From Auricularia sp. M13 (Eukaryota; Basidiomycota; Agaricomycetes; Auriculariales; Auriculariaceae): a DNA stretch of 64,000 nucleotides. Positions 45,717 to 57,780 of the stretch are shown here, piece after piece (the first letter of the stretch is position 1; each line of letters starts with the position of its first letter). A model generated the notes under the pieces. It saw nothing but the letters and a program-made list of their open reading frames with translations. It had not been told where the DNA came from and did not search any database. Location: positions 3,286,001 through 3,350,000 of the forward strand of contig CM073198.1 of NCBI GenBank assembly GCA_037042915.1, given 5' to 3'. The position numbers were made by a program, and so were the translations under genes.

Positions 45717-46676
45717 ATGCTCAGCTGGTTCAGGTCACCCAAGAAACCTGTTTCTAATGCACCAAACGAAGCGTCTGCGGCTCTCAACGAAGCAGCACGC
45801 ACGGCTTCTGAGCCGGACGTGAGCGTAGCTCCAGAAGCCGATTCAGGTGCCGTTTCTGCGACGGAGCCTACTCGACACGACCTTGCTGTGGCCACGCTTG
45901 ATGCTAAGCTGCAGCAACTAGAAGATGCGACATATGCCACGCGCCGTAGACCAACGCTTGATACGACGTCTGACGGTACCGAGTTCCACTCTCTCCCGGA
46001 CGATTCTGCCATCGCTACTCCTCGACCGAGCTCAACGGCCATAGAGCAGGCATTCGATCCATTCACCGGCAATGCAACTGGCGTACTCTCTCCGCTTGAC
46101 CAGGCGAATGAGAACTCTCATGACCTCTTGTGGGCGAACCTTGCCAATATCCGCGAACTTCAGAGCGAAATTGCGCGCATGCATGTCGACATGGAGAAGA
46201 TGGGAGAAACTAAACGGCCCGGCGACGATGACGAGGGAGACGCTGAAGATGTCTTCTACACTGGTCTGCTGAGCGACGCGGAAAAGCAGAAGCAGGAGGC
46301 GCAGAAACGTGCCGTCGAATTCGAGGCGATGGCAGACCAGTTCAAGAAACGGAGGAATGCCATCGAGGACATCATGACCAAGGTAGATTTCTTTTGGGAG
46401 CTCTTCGGATACATGCTCAGCATTCAACAGCTGCATAAACTCTCAGATGCCGTGACAGCGTTCAACGCAATGCCACCTCCCACCATACGTTTCTCTCCAC
46501 GCAATACCGCCGGCGACTCCACCGAACAGTCACCTCAGGGCCCGTCTCCTGTCCCTCGCCAGTTCGGGTCTGGTCGTACAGCCCTCACTACTACGGGCTT
46601 TCACCCTGATCCACAGGCGCCCCTGCATGACAGCCCGAGCTCGACGCAGGGAAGTTTCAGTCCCATTGTTCACTGA
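45717..46676 (+). CDS. conserved-looking coiled-coil protein, function unknown
   Basis: Intronless 319-residue protein starting at ATG 45717 (MLSWFRSPKKPVS). The N-terminal half is Ala/Ser/Glu-rich and disordered, with HDLAVATLDAKLQQLEDATY as a helical patch. The middle has a strong coiled coil: LLWANLANIRELQSEIARMH, VDMEKMGETKRPGDDDEGDA and LLSDAEKQKQEAQKRAVEFE, then MADQFKKRRNAIEDIMTKVD and FFWELFGYMLSIQQLHKLSD. The C-terminus is Ser/Pro-rich and stops at 46674-46676. I do not recognise a family. An upstream in-frame stretch exists, but ATG 45717 is the first good start. The structure suggests a scaffold or adaptor protein in the cytosol. Confidence 0.6.
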   Translation: MLSWFRSPKKPVSNAPNEASAALNEAARTASEPDVSVAPEADSGAVSATEPTRHDLAVATLDAKLQQLEDATYATRRRPTLDTTSDGTEFHSLPDDSAIATPRPSSTAIEQAFDPFTGNATGVLSPLDQANENSHDLLWANLANIRELQSEIARMHVDMEKMGETKRPGDDDEGDAEDVFYTGLLSDAEKQKQEAQKRAVEFEAMADQFKKRRNAIEDIMTKVDFFWELFGYMLSIQQLHKLSDAVTAFNAMPPPTIRFSPRNTAGDSTEQSPQGPSPVPRQFGSGRTALTTTGFHPDPQAPLHDSPSSTQGSFSPIVH

Positions 46677-46841
46677 AGGCCTTATTCCGTTGAGTTTCAC
46701 ACATCTGGCATGCGCACTACATCGTACATACACCGCAATTTTGGATCGTCAATGTCACAATTTGCCCACTGAATTATGTAGCTGGACGGCACCTTCCGCA
46801 TCTCTCCCTCGATCACTCATCTGCGTTTCGACCTTGCTGCC

Positions 46842-47910
46842 ATGGACCTCTTGAACCAAATACAATATGAAACCGCACGAGAGGTCAGGGCACTATCCGA
46901 CGTCGGTGATGTCTAGTCTATAACTTGCAGGCAGCTGGTCTCAGATGTCCATCGCGCCAGTGAGCTCGCCGAGGTCCCTATCATCGCCGCATCCACTCAT
47001 CTATCTAGCCGTGCCACTCTATTCTACATGCATTCCCGATCTAGACGCCCATCTTGCGGCGAGTTCTCCTGGAACTCCTGTTATTTTTCCTGCGACGCTA
47101 CAGCGGGGCGATGTGTTTGAGATCACTGGCGGTCCCAAGAGCGGCAAGACGCATCTACTCTATTGGCTTGTCATCAACTGCATACTCCCCAGCGAGATCC
47201 TCGATAATTCACCAGGTCGTCCGCTTGGACACGTCTCGTTGGGCGGATGGGGCAAGCTTGCTGTGGTGTGTGATTGCGATGGTCGCTGGGACACTCGCCG
47301 CCTGCACAGTCTTCTCGTCTCGCGTCTTGCGCGTCTCGTGCAGGAGAGAAACGTATCTCCATCCCAATCCATCGAGGACCTTGCCCGCATGGCTCTGAAG
47401 AGGCTTATTCTGTATCGTCTCGGGGACACATTCTCGTCGCTTCGTCTGACTGCAACGCTACATGCATTGCCGACATACCTGCGAACAACGTGGCCAGACG
47501 ACGAACTGGGCTTGCTTGTAGTAGACAGCATGTCCGCAACGATCTGGCAAGACCGCCTGCGCCGGGAAGGCAAGACCGACGCTCAGCAGCCCCTCCTGAG
47601 TGCCCTCGCGTCGATCCGTGCACCGCTGACAGTGCTGTCGACATGGTCAGCACCGCACGCGCCATCTCCTCTCGACCGCTCGCCTGCCAGCCCTCTGCAA
47701 GTCTCGCACGAAATCACGCTCACGCCAGGCGTGACGGCGGTGCCCAAGTTCCCTGCAGGCGTGACGCCGCGCGAGGCGCTCGCCGACACGGACCGCCGAG
47801 CGATGGTCGAGCGCGGGCTGATCCTCGGCCAGGTGCGCACCCTGCGCGAACACGACAGGGTGGGCCAGTTCAGGTTCGGGATTCACGCGGACGAGATCGT
47901 CATGTTGTAG
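46842..47910 (+). CDS. XRCC2-like RecA-fold recombination protein
   Basis: Rad51-paralog-type ATPase most like XRCC2 (Rlp1 in fission yeast), which acts in homologous recombination in the nucleus. From ATG 46945 the reading gives GDVFEITGGPKSGKTHLLYW with the Walker A GGPKSGKT at residues 62-69. Walker B is seen in ELGLLVVDSMSATIW (about 187-201). The strand KLAVVCDCDGRWDTRRLHSL is typical of the XRCC2 group. A short first exon at 46842 (MDLLNQIQYETARE) can splice in frame to ATG 46945 over a GT-AG intron ending in TCTCAG, giving the usual N-terminus; starting at 46945 alone is possible. No intron lies in the rest. The C-terminal region (LTPGVTAVPKFPAGVTPRE) is family-variable. Stop TAG 47908-47910. 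Confidence 0.7.
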
Positions 47911-48528
47911 TTGGCAGGGCGTTGAGGAGCGCATCTGTAGATTCGTCCTGCATGACTGCGGCCTTCACGAAGTCCCATGCCGCGCGCTCCACTACGATGC
48001 GTGGTCGCCACAGGCAGGCGACGCAGATGTTCGCAGTCAGCGATGGCGCTAGTGATTACCGCGAGTCCCTTCCTCCAGTCCGCATTGGAGTGTTGACACG
48101 GAGAAGCGAGGAGCGCGAGAAGCCAGGAGCGGAGGTTGTGCGTCGAGTTGGAAAAGAAGGAAAACAAGTATAACAGCGGGCAGGTAGTTTTTTGTACACA
48201 CGAAAGCAAAAATCGACAGCGCGGATCCAAAAAAACGCGTTCTGGTCAGACAGTGGCGTCGTATCATCTGGTAATACTTGCACAGTCCATGTCCACTTGC
48301 TGCCACACGAGCAGGGTGAGGACGGGGTTGAAGGGGCTTGGGCGCGGCGTGCACAGCGGGGCAATGAGCGACGAGGGTGGGAGGGTGCGGGGAACGCAAG
48401 CCAAGCGGGAGAGGGAGAGAGAGCACAACAGTAAGTTAGAATAATTAACTATATCCACAGAGCACGTGTCTGAGCCGGCAGTTAGCGCGCGACAACCGGG
48501 GATCTGGCATGCAAACCTGAGCGTGAGT
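47911..48528. other. convergent intergenic region, nothing recognised
   Basis: About 620 bp between the 3' ends of the XRCC2-like gene and the zinc-finger gene. Overlapping short frames on both strands carry no motif. Probably long 3' UTRs. Confidence 0.4.
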
Positions 48529-49878
48529 TCATGTGTGTCGTCCCAGATGCGAGCCAGGTTCATCGTACGCGGCACTTTCACTGCGCGATTCTCCGCGCGA
48601 AATGTGCGTCGGGGGGACGTCGAGCTGGCCCTCAAACAATGACCGCGAGCGTTTGGTCCTGTTGAGTGGCCTGCCGGTGGCGTCGACAAATTGGTCGACA
48701 ACAACGCTGTTGAGGCCGTCCGGTGCGTCGAAGGTGTGAGAACGACGCAACGGGTGCGGCTCAGAAGGGGTGCGCTGCCGGGAGAAGGAGCTGGAGGAGC
48801 GCGTGTCGACGGGCGAAAGCGAAACTTGCGTAGAGGGTGTCGTGGGCGGGAAAGTGTCCATAGAGGAGGAGGACCAGGACGAGACAAGGTCCAGCAGGAG
48901 CGGTTCATCCGCAACCGTGAATTTTCGTTTTCTCGAGTCCGTCACCGGAGTGAGGTCGGCGTCTGACGAAACATGGGGTCCAACTATGGACTGCTTCATG
49001 AGTAATAGCGAGGAAGACGCCGAGGACGACGTGAGCTCGTCTGGATCGTCGTCGCCGTCTGCGTCTGCATCTGCATCTGCATCGGCTTCAGAGGAGTAGG
49101 AGTCCGAGACCTCTGAGGAGGCGGAATGGGCCGAGGACAAGCTGGCTGCGGCGGCCATGAGCAGCGCTATGCCGTCAGCAGGCGGCTCCTCGGCCTCCGT
49201 CGCCGTGGGAGGGCCGTCGTCGGGTATCCCTCGTAGAACGGAGGCGGGAATTTCGTGGCTAGAGTAGCGGAAGTGAGTGAAACCTTGTCTGTTGACGCGT
49301 TGATAGCGGCATACCCAAAAGACAAGCAGTGGCGACGTGTCGCGTCTTGCTGCATGGCACGAATTATAACGCGTTTAGAATGCGCGCAGGGAAGCCGACT
49401 CACGCGCGTAAAACTCCTTCCACATCCACAGTAGCTATGTGGCGCATCAGAGCTGAGTGGCATGACTGTACAGCAGCCCCGGACAACGTACTAGGCCTTG
49501 TTGTTGTGCTGCTTTGAGGTGCGCTGGTGTCTGCGGAGGTCGGCCTCGCGCATGAAGAATTTTGAGCAGCCTTTAATGTCGCAGTGCCATACGTGCGCTG
49601 CGCGGGGGCGCGTCGGGTTGAGCAAGCTCAGCGGCGGCCGGAGAACACGACGCACGTTCTCCCTGGCCCGCCTGGGCGGGAACAGACAGCGAGGCATCGC
49701 TGGAGCTGCGGGCGCGAGCAGCGGAGGACTCTGAGACAGAGGTCCGGCTCCTGGTGCGCTGGGACGCGGGCTGCGACGGGCGCGTGTGGCGCGCGCGCAA
49801 CAGGGGAAGGAGATCGCGGTCAGCGGCAGCTGCGTGCGCGGGCATCGGGCTCACTCTGGCGCTTGCAACCTTGGCCAT
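48529..49878 (-). CDS. C2H2 zinc-finger transcription factor
   Basis: The start on the complement of 49876-49878 (MAKVASARVSPMP) opens a Ser/Arg-rich N-terminus. A GT-AG intron joins it to HVWHCDIKGCSKFFMREADL and RRHQRTSKQHN, a clear C2H2 finger. Two more introns assemble a second finger from YYCGCGRSFTR and QDATRRH; its first cysteine pair is spaced CxC, not the normal CxxC or Cx4C. After another intron comes an acidic/Ser-rich region with an alternating Ala-Asp run (ADADADADADGDDDPDEL, encoded by a TCTGCA-type repeat at about 49055-49085) and an RKRKF patch. The C-terminus has SRQRTPSEPHPLRRSHTFDA and a KRSRS cluster, possible phosphorylation and nuclear import sites. Stop on 48529-48531. 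It is likely a DNA-binding regulator; targets are unknown. Confidence 0.65.
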
Positions 49879-51532
49879 CGAGACGCGACGCTCGGCGCGC
49901 GGGTGGCGGATGTGGCAGAGCCAAGTCGGACGGGGGCGGGACGGGTCGAGCAGGAACCAAAGTCCCGCGGCAATCAAATTCAACGTCAACGAATCGACAT
50001 GCGCTCCTGCCCATGCTTTCTCACGCCCAACCCACCGCTGCCGCAGCCACCGCTCAGCTGTCTCATCCCCCAGCCACCTCCCCTGCTAGCCAGACCCCAG
50101 CCTGCCCGCCTGCAAAATCCCGTCGGGAGGATTAGCCACATATGCATCCCGCACCCACGCCACGCTGCTGTTTGATTTCGGATTCGCCTCGGTGATCGCT
50201 TTGCGAACAGCTCGAACGCTCAGAACACTGTCCCAGCTTCCTCCTGCGGCTTCTCTTCTGTGTCGACCAATGTCAACCCTTGCGACTGGCGCCTCTTTGA
50301 CCCCGTGGAACCGGCTGTCGCGAATACCCTGTTGCAGATGTGATTTGTGATTTTGGACGTCGTGCCACCCGGCCATCGAGCAGGTCGATGGGGAGCACAC
50401 CTGCTTGATGGTAGCCCGCAGTTTATCCATCTCCGCCACACCGGCAGCTCCCATGACACGCCGAACCTCATGCGCACGGCACTGCAATACATACCAACTG
50501 ACGTATGACACCCGACTCGCTGGGTTGGTCGGTCGATATCATTATCATGCCCAGATATCTCAGGTCTTCCCTGACAACCGTCCACAAGTCGGCGGCGAGG
50601 TTTGGTCATTGCAAAGCACGCTGGAGGCCGTGCATGAGAATTACACCAGTCTCAAATATCGCTAGCTTCGGTTGCTGAACGCATGAGTTCTGCGCCAATG
50701 CATTGAGAAGTGATTTGCGTACACCGGACCCGTAGCAAATTGCTAGGCCGCGGGCGCAATGTCTGATTCAGAGAAAGACCGCCGTCCATCGTAGCAATAA
50801 ACGACCATCGGGCATACACCCCCTTCCGCTCACGCACGAGCTAGAGATGAAGTGCAGCCGCCGCTGGCAGGAATTGTTGGGCCAGGTGCTAGTTTGCCAG
50901 TTGTTTGCCCGAGCAATGATACCAAAACCGGTGTCCAGTGGTACATGTCAGGGTCGAATCGTGCAATGTTGAGTTACCAGGAAGACAACGATTGCGGGGA
51001 TATCCAGGGGGTCTGGATGCGCACGTGTCCCCGCGGTATTCGTCGGTACAATGGTAGAGAGTGCCAGTCTGAGTCTTTTGAGGTGTAAATCGATTGCAAC
51101 CGCGGCATCGAGGGAGCAATAGCAATGCCTGGAGCTCAGGCCTCACAGGTCTCAAAGTGCATTTTGACACGGGCTGTATGTTATCGATCGAGCCAGTCTG
51201 GATGCTGAGCGTCGCATGTGCGTCGCGTGCGGGCACCTGGCCAGCCCTCGCGTACGACGCAGCTGCGCAAGGGTGATGCTGCCAAGACACGGTCAGCGCT
51301 GCTGTTATCGGCAACGGCGACTCTGGACTCGGAGATGGTGGTGGTGGAGAAGAAAAGCGCGCGTCACAGCGATTCTCCGATCGACCGCTGTCAAATTCGG
51401 ACCAGCCCAAAGCCGCGCCGAGATCCAGACCCGCTCGAGCTTATATTGCACCTGGTGGGTCGCGCGGCGCCCACGACCCAAGGCAGGACAGCCTGACATT
51501 TGCCCACCATTGCCAGCGACAGCACGCTCAAG
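49879..51532. other. 1.65-kb region without an assignable gene
   Basis: It holds the promoter regions of the C2H2 gene and of the formate/nitrite transporter. A minus-strand frame at 50889-51410 (173 codons, Pro/Ser-rich start and Cys-containing end, HCTDEYRGDTC) and a shorter plus frame at 50852-51088 were considered. Neither shows family motifs or splice support. I see no repeat or transposon end. Confidence 0.35.
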
Positions 51533-53096
51533 ATGGCCCCGCCCATTACGCCGGCAGACTCGACTTCGACCGTCGATGAGTCTATTAACGTACGCGCGCT
51601 CGGTTGCCCCTCCCCCTTCCCATGCTTAAATTATGCAGCAACCAATGCCGTTCGCGGGTGATATGCTCAGCGGTCTCATCCTTGAAGACGCTGTGCTTCA
51701 CAACGCGACGAAGAAGGTGCGGCTGCGATTCGAAACCCTGGTCCAAAGACAAAGACTAAGCGCGCGTCGCAGAGCTCGAATCCTATCGACAAAACTTTCT
51801 TTCTCGGCGTCCTTGCGGGCTTCTGGGTCGTGCGTCGAGCGCGTTTTCTGCGCTAGCATTCACGTCACTCACGTTGCATGCGCTGTCAGTCGCTGAGTGG
51901 CACCGCCGCTTTGTCTGCAGCCGGCGGCATACCCGTCGAGATTCAACATGCCTGGCCCATCGTGCCCAAGCTGGGTCTGGGGACGTTCTTCCCATTCGCT
52001 CTCGTGAGTGCTCCCGCTGTTATCTCGCGAGTCGCAACTGAATATGCTATTTTAGCATCTGATCGTTCTTTACGGAGGTTTGTGCCGTCCAGGAACCCCC
52101 TGCATGTACCCATGGATGCTGAACATTTCCACAGGTGAATTGTTCACAGGAAACACGTTCATATTGTATGCATTTCACTTCAACCCGCATTTGTACTGCG
52201 TCTCATGGATTCTGCAGGGCTGTCGGCGCGTACAATCGAGCGGTATGTCCAAATAGGGCGCCACTTGTCTCACCAGTCAGGACTGACTGCATGTGCAGGT
52301 CCCAATGCCACGCGTTCTGTTGAACCTGATCATTGTGTACCTTGCAGTGCGTTCAAACTGTCATTCTGCTGTTCCCGGCTTGACATGTTGCAGAATTTCT
52401 GCGGCTGCGTTCTCGGCGGCTACCTCTTTGCATTCATCCCGGGCCTCTTTGAGGCCGACCCGTACCTTTCCTATGTGCGCTACGTCGCTGAGAGCAAGAC
52501 GCACCATGGATGGGGAAACCTCTTCTTGCGTGCGATTCCCGCCAATACCCTCGTCTGTATGGCCGTCACTCTGGGCATCGCTGCGCGTGAAGCGGCCGGA
52601 AAGGTCATGTCTCTCTGGTTCCCTGTCGTGCTGTTCGTCGTTTGCGTAAGTCTCTGCGCCTATCTCAATGCTGCACCCCTTCTCATCCTATGATTTCTCC
52701 GCAGGGATTCGAGCACAGCGTGGCAAATAGTAAGTCCTCACTTCCCACCCTTTGATCCAATATTCACCAACGCATCCAGTGTACTTTATCACAATCGGGA
52801 TGATGTACGGCGCGGACGTCTCGGTGGGCCGTCTCTGGTTCAACCAGAGCGCCGTCGTGCTGGGCAATTTTGTCGGCGGCGCCATCGTCATGGCGGCGAC
52901 GGAGCACCTCATGAACCATTGGCAGACCGTGCTGCCGTGGGAGCGCGGGCACGGCGTCGGCACGCTCGCTGCGCACGACGTCGAGTCCACACGCAACGCG
53001 CGCGAGCTGCCCGTGCCCATGCGCCGCGTGTCGTACAAAGGGCAGGTGCCCGAGCATGTCGCCGAACTGCGACGCCGCAATACTGCGCTTGTCTAA
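51533..53096 (+). CDS. formate/nitrite transporter (FNT family)
   Basis: Membrane channel of the FocA/NirC family, with six helices and a pentameric fold, moving formate, nitrite or other small weak acids across the plasma membrane. The start ATG 51533 (MAPPITPADSTSTVDES) splices to QPMPFAGDMLSGLILEDAVL. Following exons give DKTFFLGVLAGFWV, LSGTAALSAAGGIPVEIQHA with WPIVPKLGLGTFFPFAL, HLIVLYGGELFTGNTFILYA (the GxELFTGNT motif), VPMPRVLLNLIIVYL, and NFCGCVLGGYLFAFIPGLFE. The last exons hold AIPANTLVCMAVTLGIAARE, GFEHSVANMYFITIGMMYGA and VVLGNFVGGAIVMAATEHLM, which include the FEHSVANM motif. Stop TAA 53094-53096. No nitrate-assimilation gene lies nearby, unlike many fungal nitrite transporters, so formate is as likely a substrate. 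Confidence 0.9.
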
Positions 53097-53614
53097 GAGT
53101 GACCTTGGTGAAGTCTCTAAAAGCTTTCAGCTATCGTGCACTTTAGATGCGTTTAGATACATCGATTCTATTTCCTTAGATGATTTATGGACTTGTTACG
53201 ACCCCTCCCCCCGCTTTGTCGCACACACACACACATCGCATACTCGATTTGTACAGTATCATTGACGCTCACGAATGTCCATTTCCGACGAATCTACGTT
53301 CCTATATATTTCCGTGCGGAGTAGGGCTCAAGGCGCATCTCAAGCTCGTAAATCCTCACGATACTCGCAATCTCACAACGAAACTCAGCGTAGTCTTGAA
53401 AATTTCAATCTGAAAGATAGCTATCTATTACTCGGACTTGTGAGGCGATACTGGTCATTGCCCTGTGCTCAAGAGACCGTTGTCGTTGAAAACTTAACTA
53501 GATTACATCCGGTTGACTGTACAGCGGCGACCAAATAGAGCAAAACCAGCTCTTCCTCCCCAAATAAATCCGGACTCGTCAAGTCGACGACGCATCTCGC
53601 CTCCCTCAAGACAC
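53097..53614. other. intergenic, transporter 3' end to eL14 start
   Basis: Tandem spacing between FNT and eL14 genes. It has a short CA microsatellite near 53222-53235 and A/T-rich patches. No gene seen; it should contain the 3' UTR and the ribosomal-protein promoter. Confidence 0.4.
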
Positions 53615-54264
53615 CATGCCGGTGCGTTACGCCTATCCCTGTTGGTGTCGTTCTGCGCGTCCTGCGACGGCGCGAGGCATCAGCCAAGCCAGCGGTTTGC
53701 TGACAAGAATTTTGCGCCCTAGGCTCAATCGACCTTCAAGCGCTTCGTTGAGGTTGGGCGTGGTGCGTGGCTCAGTATTTCGTCTGCTTCGCTCTGGCCG
53801 TATGCTGAACGCTCTGGTTAGTCGTCCTGCTCAAGTCCGGTCCTTCGGCCGGTAAAATCGCCGTTATTGTCGAGATAATCGACCACAACCGCGTACGCAC
53901 TGCCCAGTCTCATATCGTCGCGTGCGCAACGACACTAAGCCTATGCTCTCCATTGCAGGCGCTCATCGACAACCCCGCCGCGGGCGTGCCGCGCCAGTCG
54001 TTTGCCTACCGCCACCTGGTCCTGACGCCCCTCAAGACGACGAAGCTGCCGCGCGGCGCTGGCACGGGCACGGTGAAGAAGGTGCTCGAGGCCGAGGGCA
54101 TCGCGGAGAAGTGGGCGTCGTCGAGCTGGGCAAAGCGCCGGGCCGCGCTCGAGAAGCGCCGGAAACTCAACGACTTCCAGCGGTTCGGCGTCATGCTCGA
54201 CAAGCGCCGCCGCCGCGACACCGTCCGCAAGGCCGTCAAGGCCGCCAAGAAGGCCGCCGCGTAG
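53615..54264 (+). CDS. RPL14: 60S ribosomal protein eL14
   Basis: Component of the large ribosomal subunit. The start ATG 53615 is followed by only one further codon (MP) before the first intron. The next exons give RFVEVGRV, LVVLLKSGPSAGKIAVIVEI with IDHNR, and ALIDNPAAGVPRQSFAYRHL with VLTPLKTTKLPRGAG, which together are the eL14 KOW-like domain and the following helix. The last part reads KWASSSWAKRRAALEKRRKL with NDFQRFGVMLDKRRRRDTVR and ends in KAAKKAAA. The short basic C-terminus is normal for fungi. Three introns in a small highly expressed gene fit ribosomal protein genes. Codons are strongly GC-ending in the last exon, as expected for high expression. No break. Confidence 0.95.
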
Positions 54265-54699
54265 AGTCGCGCACTTTCTGTCCGGGGTCTTGTTGCGACG
54301 ACGACATGTATGCCATGCTCTGCTTGACACCAAAAAATTCACTTCTATGCCGTGCATGCCCAGCTATCAGTCTGCAACCAGAACTTCTGGTAGCCCTTTC
54401 GTTATGAACTTCTCCGCGTGCAACCATTCTGACGATGCCTACAAAGCCACGCCCGGTGACCAGGACTCTGTGCCAATCCCTGCCTATCCAGGACTATCGC
54501 GTGAGTTTCGGGCGCCTTTCTCACGTCTGGCATCATGACGCGCGCTCAGCTTTAATTATTTCCATTCACCGCACCCAACTCGGTTTCTTCTAATGCGCGA
54601 TGTATGACGGTGGCATAGTTGCCCGCCGGCGCCGAGGCAAGTTAAAATGACGCTTGGAAGTTGCGAATGGCGCGTCGAGTCCCCCAGAGCCTGCTCATC
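54265..54699. other. intergenic, eL14 3' end to amylase start
   Basis: The eL14 3' UTR and the promoter and leader of the amylase gene. No gene recognised. Confidence 0.4.
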
Positions 54700-57541
54700 A
54701 TGGCCGCGATGTTGGGCCTCTCGCGCGTGCTCGTTGCGCTCGCAAGTGTTCTGAGCTGCGCCGTACGTCGCACGCACGCCGCCCCCAGTGGGAATAAGAG
54801 TGCGTGCTGTCCCTGTCGACCACCCCGCGACAATGCCTGCTGACTTGAGAATTGCAGCCGTCATTATCCAGATGTTCGAATGGAATTGGGACAGCGTCGC
54901 TGCCGAGTGCACCAATTTCATCGGACCCGCTGGTACGCGCCCTGGGCCATGCTGGCGAGTGAACATGCTGACATCGCCGCGCACGCAGGCTACGGCTTTG
55001 TGCAAGGTTTGCACGTGACCTCTACGCGTCTGCTAAATCCGACCGGTACCTTCCTCTCCAGTCAGTCCGCCGGCAGAGCACATCCAGGGCGCGCAATGGT
55101 GGACAGACTACCAGCCAGTCTCTTACACGTTGACCTCGAAGCGCGGAAACCGGTCGCAGTTCGCCAACATGGTCAGCACCTGCCACAGTGCGGGCGTCAA
55201 GGTTATTGTCGGTTAGTACATTCGATAGCGTCGTTTCTAAACGCGCAAGCTGACGCGCACCATGAACAGACACCATCTGGAACCACATGGCAGGCATTGA
55301 GGGTGGGACCGGCGTTGGAGGAAGCTGTGAGTTCCATCCGGTTCTTCTTTCGCTCGCTCATCCTTGGACAGCATTCACGCATTACAATTATCCCGGAATA
55401 TATCAAAGTCAGGTATGTACCATCTCTTCCATATCTGCGCGGCTCAGCATCCCGCGTTAGGACTTCCACCATTGTGGTCTTGAACCTGGGGATGATATCG
55501 GCGAGCATTCTCCACAAAAATTCTAGTTCGAAGCTCATCTGCAAATCAGTCAATTACGGGAACCGCGCTGAAGTCCAAACCTGCGAACTTGTCAACTTGG
55601 CGGAGTACGTTGCATATGTAACTCCATCATGAAAACTTGTCTTACCCGCCCTATAGTCTTGCAACAGATACGGACTACGTGCGCGGGCGCCTCGCTGCGT
55701 ACGGCAATGATCTCCTTTCGCTCGGAGTGGACGGCTTCCGGCTGGATGCCGCCAAACGTCAGTAACATGCGATGTGCCGGAGCATGAGCGCTGACTTTGT
55801 GCGCCTGCGATAGACATTGCTGCCGGGGATATTTCCAACATCCTCAGCCGCCTGACCAGCCGCCCGTACATCACGCAGGAGGTTATCTGGGGAGGTGGAG
55901 AACCCATTCAGCCATCAGAGTACACAGGGAACGGCGACGTGCAGGAGTAAGGAGGCCTGTACGACACAATCTACCTTTGGGGTTGACGCTCGCTCTCAGA
56001 TTCCGTTACACGACGGCCTTGAAGAATGCTTTCCAGTCGAATGGCATTGCCAGCTTACAGAACCCAGACTCGAGTAAGCGTGGCCGTTGTCATTGTTGCA
56101 GAAAATTTTGAGCAGACGATGCGCAGGCTGGGTATCCGGCTCTGGTGCAAACGTCTTTGTGGTATGCTTTCGCGGTCTCGCAGTCGAAAAACTGCTTTAA
56201 CGGAATGTTTTTGACAGGTGAACCATGATACAGAGCGGGTATGCGTTGTTTCTCCTCGCCAGACATTTAGTTCACTAAAGTGACCGCAGAACGGCCAGTC
56301 TCTCAACTACAATTCGGGCTCCAACGCCTACGTGCTTGCCACCATTTTCTCACTGTACGCTCATTGCGCATTTCTCACATGCTGCTGACTAGCGGTCCGT
56401 GTAGTGCCCATCCGTATGGTACGCCGACCATCCTCTCCTCATACTCGTTCGGCTCCCAGGACGACGGCGCGCCGAACGGAGGTGAGTTATACCATTTCCT
56501 CAAATATAGCATTCGTTGAATCCTACGATCTTGCTTTTAGGTGCGGGGACCTGCTCCGGAACTGGTGGCTCGAACGGCTGGTACGCAAGAGTGCCATACT
56601 CTACTCACACCAAGCTGACCGATTGTTCCTCCCTCCACCCTGCACTACATATCAGGCTCTGCCAACATCGCTGGGCTGCGATCTCAGGCCTGGTCGCCTT
56701 CCGCAACGCCGTCGGCTCTGCGCCACTCGCCAACTGGCGCTCGGACAGTGGGCAGCGGATTGCATTCAGCCGCGGCGCGCTGGGCTTTGTCGCGATCAAC
56801 AACCAGGACGACGCATGGAGCGCGACGTTCAGCTCGGGGTTGCCCGCCGGCACCTACTGCGATGTCGTCGCCGGAGTACCGAGTGGGGGAGCGTGTGTCG
56901 GGGCAGCGTCAGTTTTCTGATTGCAAGTGCGGCGATTATGACGCTAATGTCCTGCAGATATACTGTGAGCGCATCGGGGACCTTCACTGCGACTATCAGC
57001 GGGCGCAACGCCCTCGCGCTGTTCGTCGGCGCCACAGGTACACCTGGCTCTGGCGGAGGCGGGGGTGGAGGAACGCCGGGTAATGGCACCGTTACAGTCA
57101 ACTTTGCCGTAACTGCTACGACGACGTTCGGAGATGTGAGTTCTCTCGGTCTCGTACCTTATTCATCGCTGACGCCTTGTGGCAGAACATCTTCGTCACA
57201 GGAAATCTGACGCAACTGGGCTCTTGGGCGCCAGCCAACTCCGTAAGACCCCTCATACCCATCGAGAGCAAACACTGACCAGCTCCGCAATACGCAGATC
57301 GCCCTCTCCTCGGCGACCTATCCCGTCTGGCGTGCCGCGGTGCAAGTACCTGCGGGTGCGAGCTTCCAGTACAAGTATATCCGTAAGACAGCCTCAGGAG
57401 GGGTACGCCACGTCTAGTAGAACTGAGTGCATCCGATGCTAACGCGAACTGCACAATAAGGTCGTCTGGGAGTCCGACCCGAACCGCAGCGCGAGCGTGC
57501 CTTCCTCAGGATCCGTCACGCTGAACGACTCATGGCGGTGA
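54700..57541 (+). CDS. secreted GH13 alpha-amylase with CBM20
   Basis: Starch-degrading endo-enzyme. Three in-frame ATGs (54667, 54700, 54709) precede the signal peptide [19 protein letters not shown] use 54700 but 54709 is as good. After introns come [40 protein letters not shown] and [20 protein letters not shown] (substrate-binding region). Catalytic residues are visible: nucleophile Asp in [12 protein letters not shown], acid/base Glu in ITQEVIWGG and the third Asp in VVNHDTER. Further motifs are [16 protein letters not shown] and [21 protein letters not shown] Gly-rich linker ([12 protein letters not shown]) leads to a C-terminal CBM20 starch-binding domain: [51 protein letters not shown] and [10 protein letters not shown]. 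Stop at 57539-57541. About 12 introns; reading frames hold throughout. Confidence 0.9.
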
Positions 57542-57780
57542 TTGTACTACTAGGCATCCTCACCGTCTGTACCATTACTGTATGACTCCTGTAACCTTCG
57601 AAACACTGCCCGTGTACCCTCGATTTGACTCTGTTCTTCCGTCATAAATCTCGTCGCGTGCGTTCATTATATTCCTGGGAACTCTACTGCACAAATCGAG
57701 GACGTGTGATGCGTGTGTTGCATGACTGCGATGCAAATGCAAGTAACCGACCATAAAACCAATGGATCTAGAGTACTCTA

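Noticed and set aside
50889-51410. 173-codon minus-strand ORF with Cys-containing end
   Set aside because: No signal peptide, family or splice support; kept only as a note in the region entry.
53222-53235. CA dinucleotide repeat as a functional element
   Set aside because: Only about seven units, in an ordinary spacer.
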